NCBI RefSeq assembly: GCF_963378085.1 | Contig: NZ_OY726395.1 | Coordinates: 1,798,001-1,862,000 of the forward strand | DNA: 64,000 bases | Source: Mycolicibacterium sp. MU0050 | Lineage (GTDB): Bacteria > Actinomycetota > Actinomycetes > Mycobacteriales > Mycobacteriaceae | Direction: 5' to 3' | Shown here: in pieces, positions 35,677 to 44,715 of the stretch | How the letters are laid out: the number at the start of each line of letters is the position of its first letter | How positions within the stretch are numbered: position 1 is the first letter of the stretch | The notes under the pieces: generated by a model | What the model saw: the letters and a program-made list of their open reading frames with translations, nothing else | Told to the model about the DNA's origin: nothing | The model's database searches: none | Made by a program: the position numbers and the translations under genes

Positions 35677-36578
35677 CCACGCCGCAGCGCCTGACCATCG
35701 AGGTACCGCACCTGCGTTTCGAGGCGTTGACCTGGGGGCCCGACGATGGGCGGCTGATGCTGTGCCTGCACGGCTACCCGGACACCGCCTGGACCTGGCG
35801 GCACCTGGGCCCGCACTTCGCCGAGCAGGGCTTCCGCGTGGTCGCGCCGTTCATGCGCGGCTACGCCCCCACGGAGTTGGCCCGCGACGGCGACTACGGC
35901 GTCGGCGAACTGATGCGCGATGCCCTTGCGCTGCACCAGAATCTGGGCGGCGGGGCCGACGCGGTGCTGGTCGGCCACGACTGGGGCGGCCTGACCGCCA
36001 ACGGCCTGGCCGCCTACCCGCAGAACCCCTTCGCGAAGGTGGTGAGCATGGGGGTGCCGCTGGTGACGGGCCTGCAGCCAGGCTCGGGGCACGGCGCCGC
36101 GAAGCTGCGGCTACTGCCGCGGCAGCTGAAGATGAGCTGGTACATCTTCTTCCAGCAGCTGCCCGGGATCTCCGAGCGCAATCTGGACCGGGTGCTGCCG
36201 AAGCTGTGGCGGGACTGGTGCCCGCCCGGCTACGACACCGGCGCCGATCTCGACCACCTGTGGCAGAGCCTGTCGGACCCGAGCCGCCGCACCGCTGCGC
36301 TCTCCTACTACCGAGCGGTGTTCCGGCCGCTGCGGCGCGGCCGCCACCATCGCGAGCTGGATCGGTACGCGATGGGCGCGACACCGGTGCGGCACCCCAT
36401 GCTGGTGTTGCACGGACGCCTCGACGGTGCCATCGACGCGCGCCTGGCCGCGCTGAGTGTCGAAGGGCTGCCGGCCGGCAGCGCCCACCAGATCATCGAC
36501 GGCGCCGGGCATTTCATGCACCTCGACCGGCCGGCCGAGGTGCACCGGCTGATTGGCGACTACGTGCGCAGCTCGTAG
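35673..36578 (+). CDS. alpha/beta hydrolase, epoxide-hydrolase-like
   Basis: A 301-residue hydrolase with the oxyanion-hole motif HGYPDTAW (about 33-40), and the nucleophile elbow GHDWGG with Asp103 instead of Ser. The catalytic His lies in GAGHFMH near the C-terminus. An Asp nucleophile points to an epoxide hydrolase or dehalogenase type of chemistry rather than a plain serine esterase. It overlaps the amidohydrolase stop and, at its 3' end, the convergent monooxygenase by 19 bp. Could hydrolyse a product of the neighbouring oxygenases; substrate unknown. Confidence 0.84.
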   Translation: MTTPQRLTIEVPHLRFEALTWGPDDGRLMLCLHGYPDTAWTWRHLGPHFAEQGFRVVAPFMRGYAPTELARDGDYGVGELMRDALALHQNLGGGADAVLVGHDWGGLTANGLAAYPQNPFAKVVSMGVPLVTGLQPGSGHGAAKLRLLPRQLKMSWYIFFQQLPGISERNLDRVLPKLWRDWCPPGYDTGADLDHLWQSLSDPSRRTAALSYYRAVFRPLRRGRHHRELDRYAMGATPVRHPMLVLHGRLDGAIDARLAALSVEGLPAGSAHQIIDGAGHFMHLDRPAEVHRLIGDYVRSS

Positions 36579-38521
36579 TCGGCCGGGTCCACCCGGCGGG
36601 TCCACTTCCAGTAGTCGACAATCCGGAACCCGTAGAGCGTGGGGACCTCCCCGGCGGCGTTCTTGTAGTAGCTGACCACGTTCGGGTGGGTGTACACCAT
36701 GGTCTTGAGCCGCTCCTGATTGCGGCGGTGGTAGTCCCGGCACACCTCCGGCCGCGGCGCGGCCCAGCGGGCGCCGGCCCCGATCACCATGTCCAGACAC
36801 GCCATGACGTAGCGCATCTGGCATTCCGAGTTGTAGATGATGCTGGTGCCGTTCACCGCGTTGGTGCCCGGGCCGTACATGCAGTACAGGTTGGGGAAGC
36901 CCGGCACGGTGACACCGAGGTAGGCGTACGGCGATTCACCCCACGCGGCGTTCAGGGACACGCCGTCGAGGCCGCGGATGTCGACCGGGCCCAGCTGATG
37001 GTTGACGTCGAATCCGGTGGCCCACACCAGGACATCGGCACGCCGATGCACGCCGTCGACCGTCGTCACCCCGTGCGCGTCGATCTCGGCGATGCCGTCG
37101 CGGATCAGCTCGACGTTGTCGCGCTGCAGCGTCGTCAGCCAGGTCCCGTTGTCCTGCAGCATCCGCTTGCCCATCGGCGGGTAGTCAGGGATCACCTTGG
37201 CCAGCAGGTCCTCGTCGGTGGTGAACGCACGCATCCAGGCGATCAGCATCTCCCGGATGCCGCGGTTGGCCTCACCGCAGGACAAGCCGCCGTCGTCCCA
37301 GCCGGGGTCCATCATCACGCGTTCCTCGGCGGCGTCGGTCAGCGGCCACCACGACAGGAAACGCAGCCAGCGCCCGTAGTACGGCAGGTGCCGGATCGCC
37401 CAGCGGGCGCCGTCGGGGATGGAGTCGTGATAGGCGATGTTGGGCGCCATCCACTGCGGGGTGCGCTGATAGACGTCGACCCGCTCGACGTCGTCGGCGA
37501 TGGCCGGGACCAGCTGGAACCCGCTGGCGCCGGCGCCGATCACCGCCACGCGTTTACCGGTCAGCTCGACGTCGTCGCGCCAGTCGGCGGTGTGGAACGC
37601 GGGACCGGCAAATGTGCTCGCGCCCTTGATGTCCGGGACGACCGGGTTACTGAACTGCCCGACCGCGCAGATCAACGCGCGGGCGCGCAACTCCTCCGCC
37701 GAGCCGTCGGCCGCGCGGATCCGGACCCGCCACACCGACTCCGAGTCATCCCAGACGGCCTCGGTGACCTCGGTGGAAAACCGGGTGTGCTCGGCGATCC
37801 CGTGCTTGGCGGCCACGTCCTCGAGGTAGCGCAGGATCTCCGGCTGCTCGGAGTAGTAGTGCGTCCAGTGGTCGGTGGGTTCGAAGGAGTACGCGTAGTA
37901 CTGATTGGCGATGTCGACGCGGCACCCCGGATAGCGGTTGGCCCGCCAGGTGCCCCCGACGCCGTCGCGCTTCTCGACGATGGTGAACGGGATACCGGCC
38001 TGTTGCAGCTTGATGCCGGCCAGCAATCCCGCCTCTCCGCAGCCGATCACGACGACGGGAAACGCGCTGCGCTGCTCGGGTGTCGACGTCAGCGGCGGGC
38101 CGTTCTGGTCGGCGTCGGTGAGCCGCAGGTCCGCGGCGACGTAGTCGATGTACTCGTCGGTGACCTGGCCGTCGGCCATCACGTCGAGCATGACGCGCAT
38201 CTGTTCGGCGTCCGGGACGAACGGCGGCGGGCAGCCCCGGTCCCGGTATTCGCGCACCACGTCGTAGGCCCGGTCGCGCACGGCCTGCTTGTCCGGTTCG
38301 TTCATCCCGCCCTGCAGGTCCATCGGGATCAGCATGAACGGGCGGGGGAGTTCGTCGAGCAGGCCGAGGTCGCCGGTCATGTGCACCATCGACATCAGCA
38401 GCGCCGGCACGCTCGCCTCGTCGATGGCGGTGCGCAGCACGTCGTCGGAGTCGTTGAACGGCAACCCGATCAGCGCGTCGGTGTTGCGCGAGTCGGTCAT
38501 CCCGGGTGCGGTCGGGTTCAT
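36560..38521 (-). CDS. Baeyer-Villiger flavin monooxygenase with long N-terminal extension, 653 aa
   Basis: FAD/NADPH monooxygenase. Residues 1-155 form an extension seen in some actinobacterial members. The FAD motif VVVIGCGEAGLLAG follows at about 158-171, the Baeyer-Villiger signature FAGPAFHTADW at about 303-313, and VAVIGAGASGFQ before a C-terminal domain ending WKWTRRVDPADYELRT. The ATG at 38521 (GGAGG 8 nt upstream) is chosen over the open frame to 38635, which would run through the operator. It is more divergent from the 610-residue enzyme than a recent duplicate would be. Upstream lies a perfect palindrome, so it is separately regulated. Confidence 0.88.
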   Translation of the reverse strand: MNPTAPGMTDSRNTDALIGLPFNDSDDVLRTAIDEASVPALLMSMVHMTGDLGLLDELPRPFMLIPMDLQGGMNEPDKQAVRDRAYDVVREYRDRGCPPPFVPDAEQMRVMLDVMADGQVTDEYIDYVAADLRLTDADQNGPPLTSTPEQRSAFPVVVIGCGEAGLLAGIKLQQAGIPFTIVEKRDGVGGTWRANRYPGCRVDIANQYYAYSFEPTDHWTHYYSEQPEILRYLEDVAAKHGIAEHTRFSTEVTEAVWDDSESVWRVRIRAADGSAEELRARALICAVGQFSNPVVPDIKGASTFAGPAFHTADWRDDVELTGKRVAVIGAGASGFQLVPAIADDVERVDVYQRTPQWMAPNIAYHDSIPDGARWAIRHLPYYGRWLRFLSWWPLTDAAEERVMMDPGWDDGGLSCGEANRGIREMLIAWMRAFTTDEDLLAKVIPDYPPMGKRMLQDNGTWLTTLQRDNVELIRDGIAEIDAHGVTTVDGVHRRADVLVWATGFDVNHQLGPVDIRGLDGVSLNAAWGESPYAYLGVTVPGFPNLYCMYGPGTNAVNGTSIIYNSECQMRYVMACLDMVIGAGARWAAPRPEVCRDYHRRNQERLKTMVYTHPNVVSYYKNAAGEVPTLYGFRIVDYWKWTRRVDPADYELRT

Positions 38522-38617
38522 CGGCTCACCCTCCAGTCGCTGCGTTGCGCGTGGCCGCGGACGAGTACGACGACGCCCAGTACATCGTTGTTTCGCCTGC
38601 GGGGCAATGCTAGCGCC

Positions 38618-38649
38618 CGATTGGACACATAACAAAGAATGTCCAATCG
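38618..38649. promoter_or_regulatory. perfect operator palindrome before the second monooxygenase
   Basis: CGATTGGACA (38618-38627)-N12-TGTCCAATCG (38640-38649), about 100 bp upstream of the ATG, in an AT-rich stretch with 12-bp spacer CATAACAAAGAA. Its sequence differs from the GTC-TATGA operator, so a different regulator is expected, plausibly the TetR protein at 33105. Confidence 0.65.
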
Positions 38650-38666
38650 ACGTCCCTGGGGAAGAA

Positions 38667-39536
38667 CTAGCTCGGCGCGTCCTTGAGCCGCACCATCCGC
38701 GTGGTCGAACTCTCGTCGAGTTCCACTTCTGGGCGCGACCGCAGAAAGTCGCTGAAGGACTTGTAGCCCAACGCCTTCTCGCTGAACGACGGGTCCATCC
38801 GCTTCATCTGCGCCTTGACCGCCGAGTTGTGCAGCCAGTCCGCGTCGTCGCGCTCCAGCCCGATCCGCAGGGCGCGGGTCAGCAGGTTGGTCGCGGCGGT
38901 TTGCGGGTCCGGTTCCTTGGCGGCCTTGGACGAGCGCCTGCGGTGTTTGGGCGACGGCTCGTCGTCGGACTCGGCCGGTTCGAACATCGGGACGTCCGGC
39001 AGCGCGTCGTAGGTGACGAACTCGTCGCACGCCGCGGCCAACGAGCGGCTCGAGGACCCGGCCACGCCGATGCCCACCACGTAGCGGCCGAGTCGCTTGC
39101 AGCGCTGCGCCAGCGCGATGTAGTCGGAGTCGCCGGCGACGATCACCACGTGCGTCAGGTCGGGCAGCCGGAACATGTCCTCGACCGCGTCGACGGCCAG
39201 CCGGATGTCGGCGCCGTTCTTGCCGTAGGCCGCGGCCGGGAAGAGCTGCACCAGGTCGACCGCGCGCCCCACCAGCTGGCCCTGGTAGCCGGCGTTGACC
39301 TCGGCCGACCAGTCGGCGTAGGCGCGGGTGAGCACCAGGGTGCCGAACGAGGAGGCGAAGTCGATGATGGCGCCGACGTCGACGGTGGCGCGCTCCAACC
39401 GCTCGGCGTGGTCTCCCGGGGTTTTGGCCCGGTCGCGTTGGAATGAGTTGCGCCCGTTGACCTGGTCGTACCGGGAAATCACGATGTTGTCGAAGTCGAG
39501 ATAGACCGCGACGCGCGTCACACCGGTTTCTGTCAT
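38667..39536 (-). CDS. NYN-domain ribonuclease-like protein with OST-HTH (LOTUS) domain
   Basis: A 289-residue protein. An N-terminal NYN/PIN-like nuclease domain has acidic active-site residues in VYLDFDNI and VIVAGDSDYIALA (about residues 9-150). A charged Lys/Arg/Ser-rich linker follows (about 195-215, KHRRRSSKAAK), then a C-terminal OST-HTH fold ending with the signature LGYKSFSDFLRSRPEVEL. Such proteins are thought to cut or bind structured RNA; the bacterial role is unclear. ATG 39536 lies 7 nt behind a CAGACT -10-like hexamer, a leaderless layout. Divergent from the desaturase. Confidence 0.85.
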   Translation of the reverse strand: MTETGVTRVAVYLDFDNIVISRYDQVNGRNSFQRDRAKTPGDHAERLERATVDVGAIIDFASSFGTLVLTRAYADWSAEVNAGYQGQLVGRAVDLVQLFPAAAYGKNGADIRLAVDAVEDMFRLPDLTHVVIVAGDSDYIALAQRCKRLGRYVVGIGVAGSSSRSLAAACDEFVTYDALPDVPMFEPAESDDEPSPKHRRRSSKAAKEPDPQTAATNLLTRALRIGLERDDADWLHNSAVKAQMKRMDPSFSEKALGYKSFSDFLRSRPEVELDESSTTRMVRLKDAPS

Positions 39537-39640
39537 GGCACCCAGTCTGCTGGATGGAGAACGGGTACGGTTGCACTGTTGGTAAACCAGCCCGTCCGGA
39601 ACGCCGACCGACAAGTTCAACCGATACCCCCCAGGACCCC

Positions 39641-40792
39641 ATGGCCATTACCGACGTCGCCCAATACGCCCACCTGAGCCGCACCGAGATCGATGCGCTC
39701 GGTGCCGAGCTGGATGCGATCCGCGTCGACATCGAGGATTCGCTGGGCGCTCGCGACGCCGCCTACATCCACCGCGCGATCCGTTTCCAGCGGGCGCTGG
39801 ACGCCGGCGCACGGCTGCTGATCTTCGCCGGTCGCTCCAAGGCCAGCTGGCTGCTGGGTGCGGTGTCGCTGGCGGCGGCCAAGAGCATCGAGAACATGGA
39901 ACTCGGCCACAACATCGGGCACGGCCAGTGGGACTGGATGAACGACCCCGAGGTGCACTCCAATACCTGGGAGTGGGACATGGCCGGGGTGTCGTCGCAC
40001 TGGCGGTACTCGCACAACTATCGCCACCACATGTACACCAACGTCCACGGCGTCGACGACGACCTCGGCTTCGGCATCATGCGGGTCTCCCGCGACGAGC
40101 CGTGGCGGCGCAAGTGGTTGGCGCAGCCGCTGCGCAACCTGTTGCTCGCAGTGATCTTCGAGTGGGGCATCGCCATGCACGGGCTGCACTCCGAACACGA
40201 GCGGGCCGACAGCGACGCCGAAAGATCCGCTCAGAGTGCCGCTTTGATGCGCAAGACGCGTCGTCAGCTGGCCAAGGACTACCTGGTGCTGCCCGCGCTG
40301 AGCGGCCGCCGCTGGCGTCGCACCCTGGCCGCCAACGCGGCGGCGAACATCCTGCGCAACCTGTGGGCGTACGCGGTGATCTTCTGCGGCCATTTCCCCG
40401 ACGGCGCCGAGAAGTTCACCGAGGAGGCCCTGGTCGGGGAGACCAAGGCGGACTGGTATCTGCGGCAGATGCTGGGCACGGCGAACTTCGACGCGGGACC
40501 GGTGCTGGCCTTCGCCAGCGGGAACCTGTGCTACCAGATTGAACATCACCTGTTCCCCGATCTGCCCAGCAACCGCTATGCGCAGATCGCCGCGCGGGTG
40601 CGTGCGTTGTGCGACAAGTACGACCTGCCCTACACCACCGGGCCGTTCCTGCGGCAGTTCTTCTTGGCCCAGCGCACCATCGTCAAGCTGGCGGCCCCTG
40701 ACCGCTTCTTGACCGCCACCTCCGACGACGCCCCGGAGACGGCGTCGGAGCGCAAGTTCTTCCCCGCGGGGGCGGCCTCGGCGGCCGGGTGA
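39641..40792 (+). CDS. membrane fatty acid desaturase
   Basis: Introduces a double bond into a fatty acyl chain with a di-iron centre. The three histidine boxes are HNIGH (about residues 89-93, within GHNIGHGQWDW), HNYRHH (about 125-130) and IEHHLF (about 299-304, with the Q of QIEHH). The product is 383 residues with hydrophobic helices around residues 60-90 and 165-180. The ATG is preceded by CAGGA, 5 nt away; the upstream frame lacks homology and overlaps the NYN promoter. It resembles DesA3-type acyl-CoA desaturases. Needs an electron-transfer partner, not seen nearby. Confidence 0.87.
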   Translation: MAITDVAQYAHLSRTEIDALGAELDAIRVDIEDSLGARDAAYIHRAIRFQRALDAGARLLIFAGRSKASWLLGAVSLAAAKSIENMELGHNIGHGQWDWMNDPEVHSNTWEWDMAGVSSHWRYSHNYRHHMYTNVHGVDDDLGFGIMRVSRDEPWRRKWLAQPLRNLLLAVIFEWGIAMHGLHSEHERADSDAERSAQSAALMRKTRRQLAKDYLVLPALSGRRWRRTLAANAAANILRNLWAYAVIFCGHFPDGAEKFTEEALVGETKADWYLRQMLGTANFDAGPVLAFASGNLCYQIEHHLFPDLPSNRYAQIAARVRALCDKYDLPYTTGPFLRQFFLAQRTIVKLAAPDRFLTATSDDAPETASERKFFPAGAASAAG

Positions 40793-40823
40793 TCGGCGTT
40801 TCGTTCTCCGCGGCCGCCACCCG

Positions 40824-40829
40824 TACCCT
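40824..40829 (+). promoter_or_regulatory. -10 element of a leaderless promoter (zinc-ribbon SDR)
   Basis: TACCCT then 6 nt to the GTG at 40836. Confidence 0.5.
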
Positions 40830-40835
40830 CTGAGC

Positions 40836-42254
40836 GTGACCGCGATTGATCCTGACCAGCTGAAAGTGTGCCTCCGGGTACTGGCCGAGGTCGAAACGCT
40901 GCCGCCGGAGCACCCGGATGCGGTCGCTGTGCGCCGCGCGACCGCCAGCCTGTGGAAGTCGGTGAAGATCGCCCGCCGCCACGCCAAGCGCGACGCCATC
41001 GCCGCCGCCGACAACGCCGTCACCGCTGCCACGGCCACCGGCGCGCCGGGCCGCATCGACGACGAGACCCAGGGGTTGCCGCTGGTGTCGACCGCGGTGG
41101 GCGCCACCGCCGGCACGCTGCAGCGCTCGCGCGCGTGCTACGTGTGCAAGGACCGCTACACCGTGGTCGACGCGTTCTACCATCAGCTCTGCCCGCAATG
41201 CGCCGCGTTCAACCGCAGCAAACGCGATGCCCGCACCGACCTGACCGGCCGCACCGCCCTGCTCACCGGCGGGCGCGCCAAGATCGGCATGTACATCGCG
41301 TTGCGGTTGCTGCGCGACGGCGCCCACACCACCGTCACCACCCGCTTTCCCAACGACGCCGTGCGCCGGTTCGCGGGCATGCCCGACAGCGAAGACTGGC
41401 TGCACCGGCTGCGTGTGGTCGGGATCGACCTGCGGGACCCCGCCCAGGTGGTCGCGCTGGCCGACACCATGGCAGAGCAGGGTCCGCTGGACATCCTGAT
41501 CAACAACGCCGCGCAGACCGTGCGACGGGCGCCGGGCTCCTATGCCGCGCTGGTCGAGGCCGAACGGACCCCGGCCCCGGAACTGGTCGACGTGCTCACC
41601 TTCGATCACGTCAGCGACGCCCACCCGGCCGCGTTGGCGGGCAGCCTGGCCGAGCACCAGCGGCCGCACGCCCTGACCGAGCTGGCGTTGGTCGCGCGTA
41701 GCGCCTCCCCGGAGCGCATCGCCGCCGGGACCGCGGTCGACGCCGGCGGGCTGCTGCCCGACACCGCTCCGGTCAACAGCTGGACCCAGCGGGTGCACGA
41801 GGTCGACCCGCTGGAACTGCTCGAGGTGCAGCTGTGCAACCAGACCGCGCCGTTCATCTTGATCAGCCGGTTGCGCGGCGCGCTGGCCGCCTCGAGCGCG
41901 CGGCGCAAGTACGTGGTGAACGTGTCGGCGATGGAGGGCCAGTTCAGCCGCGGGTACAAGGGCCCCGGGCATCCGCACACCAACATGGCCAAGGCCGCCC
42001 TGAACATGCTCACCCGCACCAGCGCGGGCGAAATGCTCACGGAGGACGGCATTTTGATGACCGCCGTGGACACCGGTTGGATCACCGACGAACGTCCGCA
42101 CCCGACCAAGCTGCGGTTGGCCGAGGAGGGCTTCCACGCCCCGCTGGATCTGGTCGACGGTGCGGCCCGGGTGTACGACCCGATTGTGCGGGGGGAAGCG
42201 GGCGAGGATCTCTACGGGTGCTTCCTGAAGGACTACGCAGTCAGCAACTGGTGA
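40836..42254 (+). CDS. short-chain dehydrogenase-like protein with N-terminal helical and zinc-ribbon domains
   Basis: A 472-residue protein in three parts. An Ala-rich helical segment comes first (about 1-95). Next is a zinc knuckle with C101-x2-C104 and C119-x2-C122 (CYVCKDRY and CPQCAAFN). Last is a Rossmann SDR domain (TALLTGGRAKIGMYIA about 145, DILINNAAQT about 222). The usual catalytic Tyr of YxxxK is replaced: the segment reads PHTNMAKAAL, with Thr four residues before the Lys, so oxidoreductase activity is doubtful. A long insert separates the NNA and VNVSAMEG strands. Function unknown; a regulatory or binding role is possible. Leaderless-type GTG start. Confidence 0.8.
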   Translation: MTAIDPDQLKVCLRVLAEVETLPPEHPDAVAVRRATASLWKSVKIARRHAKRDAIAAADNAVTAATATGAPGRIDDETQGLPLVSTAVGATAGTLQRSRACYVCKDRYTVVDAFYHQLCPQCAAFNRSKRDARTDLTGRTALLTGGRAKIGMYIALRLLRDGAHTTVTTRFPNDAVRRFAGMPDSEDWLHRLRVVGIDLRDPAQVVALADTMAEQGPLDILINNAAQTVRRAPGSYAALVEAERTPAPELVDVLTFDHVSDAHPAALAGSLAEHQRPHALTELALVARSASPERIAAGTAVDAGGLLPDTAPVNSWTQRVHEVDPLELLEVQLCNQTAPFILISRLRGALAASSARRKYVVNVSAMEGQFSRGYKGPGHPHTNMAKAALNMLTRTSAGEMLTEDGILMTAVDTGWITDERPHPTKLRLAEEGFHAPLDLVDGAARVYDPIVRGEAGEDLYGCFLKDYAVSNW

Positions 42255-42399
42255 ATGACGCTACCGCCTCGATGACTCAACTCAGCGAAAGCGCTCGACC
42301 CGGCTGTCCGGACTGCTAGCTTGAGCGGCGTACCGCGGTCCCCGTCGGCGGCGGTATCGACGTGAGCAACTCCGGCGATTTCTGAGCGAGGACCGCACG

Positions 42400-43473
42400 A
42401 TGCGCAGAGTAGTCCAGTTCTCCACCGGCAACGTCGGGCGACACTCGCTGGCGGCCATCATCGGTCGACCGGACCTGGAGCTGGTGGGGGTCCACGCGGC
42501 CAGCGACAACAAGGTCGGACGCGACGCCGCCGAACTGTGCGGGCTCAGCGAACCCACCGGCGTCATCGCGACCGACGACATCGACGCGCTGATCGCGCTG
42601 CAGCCGGACTGCGTCGTCTACACCGCGTTGGGCGAGACGCGGCCGATGGAAGTCATCGAGGAGATGGCGAAGTTGCTCGCCGCCGGGATCAACGTGGTCG
42701 GGACGTCGATGGTGTGGCTGGTGACGCCGCGCCAGGCTGACGACTGGCTGCGGGCGCCGTTGGAGGAGGCGTGTGCCGCGGGCAACGCGTCGCTGTACGT
42801 CAACGGGATCGACCCCGGCTATTCGAGCGATTCCGCGGTGTTCTCGGCGCTGAGCCTGGTCACCCGCGCCCGGTCGGTCACCGTCCAGGAGATCTTCGAC
42901 TACGGCAACTACGACGACTACGAATACACCGGGACCGCAATGGGTTTCGGCAACAGCCCCGACGACCCCTTGCCCATCGCGTTCCAGCTGGGGGTCATCA
43001 CCTCGGTGTTCGGCGGCTTGGTGCGCAACATCGCCGCGCAGCTCGATGTGGAACTCGACGAGGTCCGCGAGCGGTACGAGCCCTGGTACACCCCGGAGCG
43101 CATCGAGTGCAAGATGATGACGGTGGAGCCCGGCGGGTTGGCGGCGGTGCGGTTCGCCGCCGAAGGGGTGCGCTCGGGCGAGCCGGTGATCACCGTCGAG
43201 CACGTCAACCGACTCACGTCCGCGGCGGCGCCGGATTGGCAGGTGCCCCCGGAGGGACAGCTCGGGGTGCACAAGGTGATCGTGGAGGGCGAACCTCGCG
43301 TCGAGGTGAACACCCTGCTGTCGCATCCGGTGCTCGACGTCACCGAGGCCGGGTGCCTGTCGACGGCGGCGCGCGCGGTCAACGCGATCGACTGGGTGTG
43401 CCGGGCGCCGGCAGGACTGATTGCGGCCGACGACATCCCGCCGACCGAGATGATCCGCGGCCTGATGTGGTGA
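42400..43473 (+). CDS. dihydrodipicolinate-reductase-like NAD(P)-dependent oxidoreductase
   Basis: A 357-residue protein starting with a Rossmann motif (VVQFSTGNVGRHSL, about 4-17) and a DapB-like core (DNKVGRDAAELCG, then YTALGETRP and GINVVGTSMVW). It is longer than true DapB and lacks the E(L/I)HHxxKxDxPSGTA motif, so it is not lysine biosynthesis. This subgroup is common in mycobacteria and other actinobacteria, is often named NAD(P)H-dependent amine dehydrogenase, and has no proven substrate. A 145-bp gap separates it from the SDR gene. Confidence 0.75.
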   Translation: MRRVVQFSTGNVGRHSLAAIIGRPDLELVGVHAASDNKVGRDAAELCGLSEPTGVIATDDIDALIALQPDCVVYTALGETRPMEVIEEMAKLLAAGINVVGTSMVWLVTPRQADDWLRAPLEEACAAGNASLYVNGIDPGYSSDSAVFSALSLVTRARSVTVQEIFDYGNYDDYEYTGTAMGFGNSPDDPLPIAFQLGVITSVFGGLVRNIAAQLDVELDEVRERYEPWYTPERIECKMMTVEPGGLAAVRFAAEGVRSGEPVITVEHVNRLTSAAAPDWQVPPEGQLGVHKVIVEGEPRVEVNTLLSHPVLDVTEAGCLSTAARAVNAIDWVCRAPAGLIAADDIPPTEMIRGLMW

Positions 43474-43573
43474 TGCGCGTTCGTTGAAGCCCGAGGGGAG
43501 CCGAGAACGTGTGAAGTAGCGACGCGCCGGGTATCCCGGGCTGCACACAGGTGCTCAGCTGAGGGAGACGTCG

Positions 43574-44638
43574 ATGCGGTTGCGGCGCAGCGTGCTGACA
43601 TCGCCGGGCATCACGCGGCGGCGGTGCGGCAAGGGATTCGCCTACACCGGCCCGGACGGGTCGGCGCTCAAAGATGCGGCCACGCTGCGCCGGATCGAGC
43701 AGCTCGTCATCCCGCCGGCGTGGAAGAAGGTGTGGATCAGCCCGTTCCCCAACGGGCACATCCAGGCGGTCGGCACCGACGTGGCCGGCCGCCGCCAGTA
43801 CCTGTATCACGAGCAATGGCAGCAGGAGCGCGCCGAGGAGAAGTTCGACCGGGTGCTCGAGATGTCCAAGCAGTTGCCGGCCTGGCGCGAACGCATCGCC
43901 GAGGACCTGACCGGCCGGGGGCTCAGCCGCGAGCGGGTGCTGGCGCTGGCGCTGCACCTGTTGGACCGGGGGTACTTCCGCGCCGGAGGTGAGCAGTACG
44001 CCGAGGAGCACGAGTCCTACGGGATCGCCACGTTGCTGTGCGAGCACGTCAACGTGCGCGGCGCGGCGGTGGTGTTCGACTACCCGGCCAAGAGCGGGGT
44101 GCAGCGCACGCTGGAGCTCGAGGACCGGGAGGTGGCCCGCGCGGTCAAGGCGCTGTTGCGCCGGGGCAGGCGGACCGAGCGGCTGCTGGTGTGTCGGGCG
44201 GCCAAGGGCTGGGCGGACATTCGCGCCGACGACCTCAACGCGCGCTTCAAGGAGATGGTCGGCGACGATTTCAGCGTCAAGGACCTGCGGACCTGGCACG
44301 GCACCGTGCTGGCGGCGGAGGCCTTCGTCGGCGCCGATCCCGCGGCCTCGCAGCGCCAGGCGAAGAAGATCGAATCGGCCGTCATGAAGGAGGTCGCCGC
44401 GGAGCTGGGGAACACCCCGGCCGTGGCGCGCGGCTCGTACGTGGACCCGCGGGTGGTGGCCGGCTACGAGCAGGGGTTGACCATCGCGGCGGCCAGCCGG
44501 CGGGCCGCCAAGGAATCCGACCCGGCGGCCGCCCAGGCCATCCGGGAGAAGGCCACTCGGTCGCTGATCAGCCGGGTCGCCAAGGGCAGCGCCGCCTCCC
44601 GTCGTCCCGACGGGGTGGCGGTGGGGAAGGCGGCCTGA
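43574..44638 (+). CDS. type IB DNA topoisomerase (poxvirus-like)
   Basis: Relaxes supercoils by a 3'-phosphotyrosyl nick. The 354-residue protein starts with the binding domain (SPGITRRRCGKGFAYTGPDG, IPPAWKKVWISPFPNGHIQAVGTD). It then has a catalytic domain with GLSRERVLALALHLLD, FSVKDLRTWHGT and the C-terminal LGNTPAVARGSYVDPRVV, in which the Tyr is the expected nucleophile. A basic tail follows. Bacterial homologues are non-essential accessory enzymes, in addition to topoisomerase I and gyrase. Followed by the patatin gene after 77 bp. Confidence 0.9.
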   Translation: MRLRRSVLTSPGITRRRCGKGFAYTGPDGSALKDAATLRRIEQLVIPPAWKKVWISPFPNGHIQAVGTDVAGRRQYLYHEQWQQERAEEKFDRVLEMSKQLPAWRERIAEDLTGRGLSRERVLALALHLLDRGYFRAGGEQYAEEHESYGIATLLCEHVNVRGAAVVFDYPAKSGVQRTLELEDREVARAVKALLRRGRRTERLLVCRAAKGWADIRADDLNARFKEMVGDDFSVKDLRTWHGTVLAAEAFVGADPAASQRQAKKIESAVMKEVAAELGNTPAVARGSYVDPRVVAGYEQGLTIAAASRRAAKESDPAAAQAIREKATRSLISRVAKGSAASRRPDGVAVGKAA

Positions 44639-44715
44639 GGGGCGGCATCGCTTCGCGGAGTGGGGCCACGCGCGGGGACAGTGTGGAAGACTTTGCTGCC
44701 GAGGGGGTAGGACCC

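Noticed and set aside
42400..43473. DapB, lysine biosynthesis
   Set aside because: Too long and lacks the diagnostic DapB catalytic HH-K motif; only the Rossmann part is similar.
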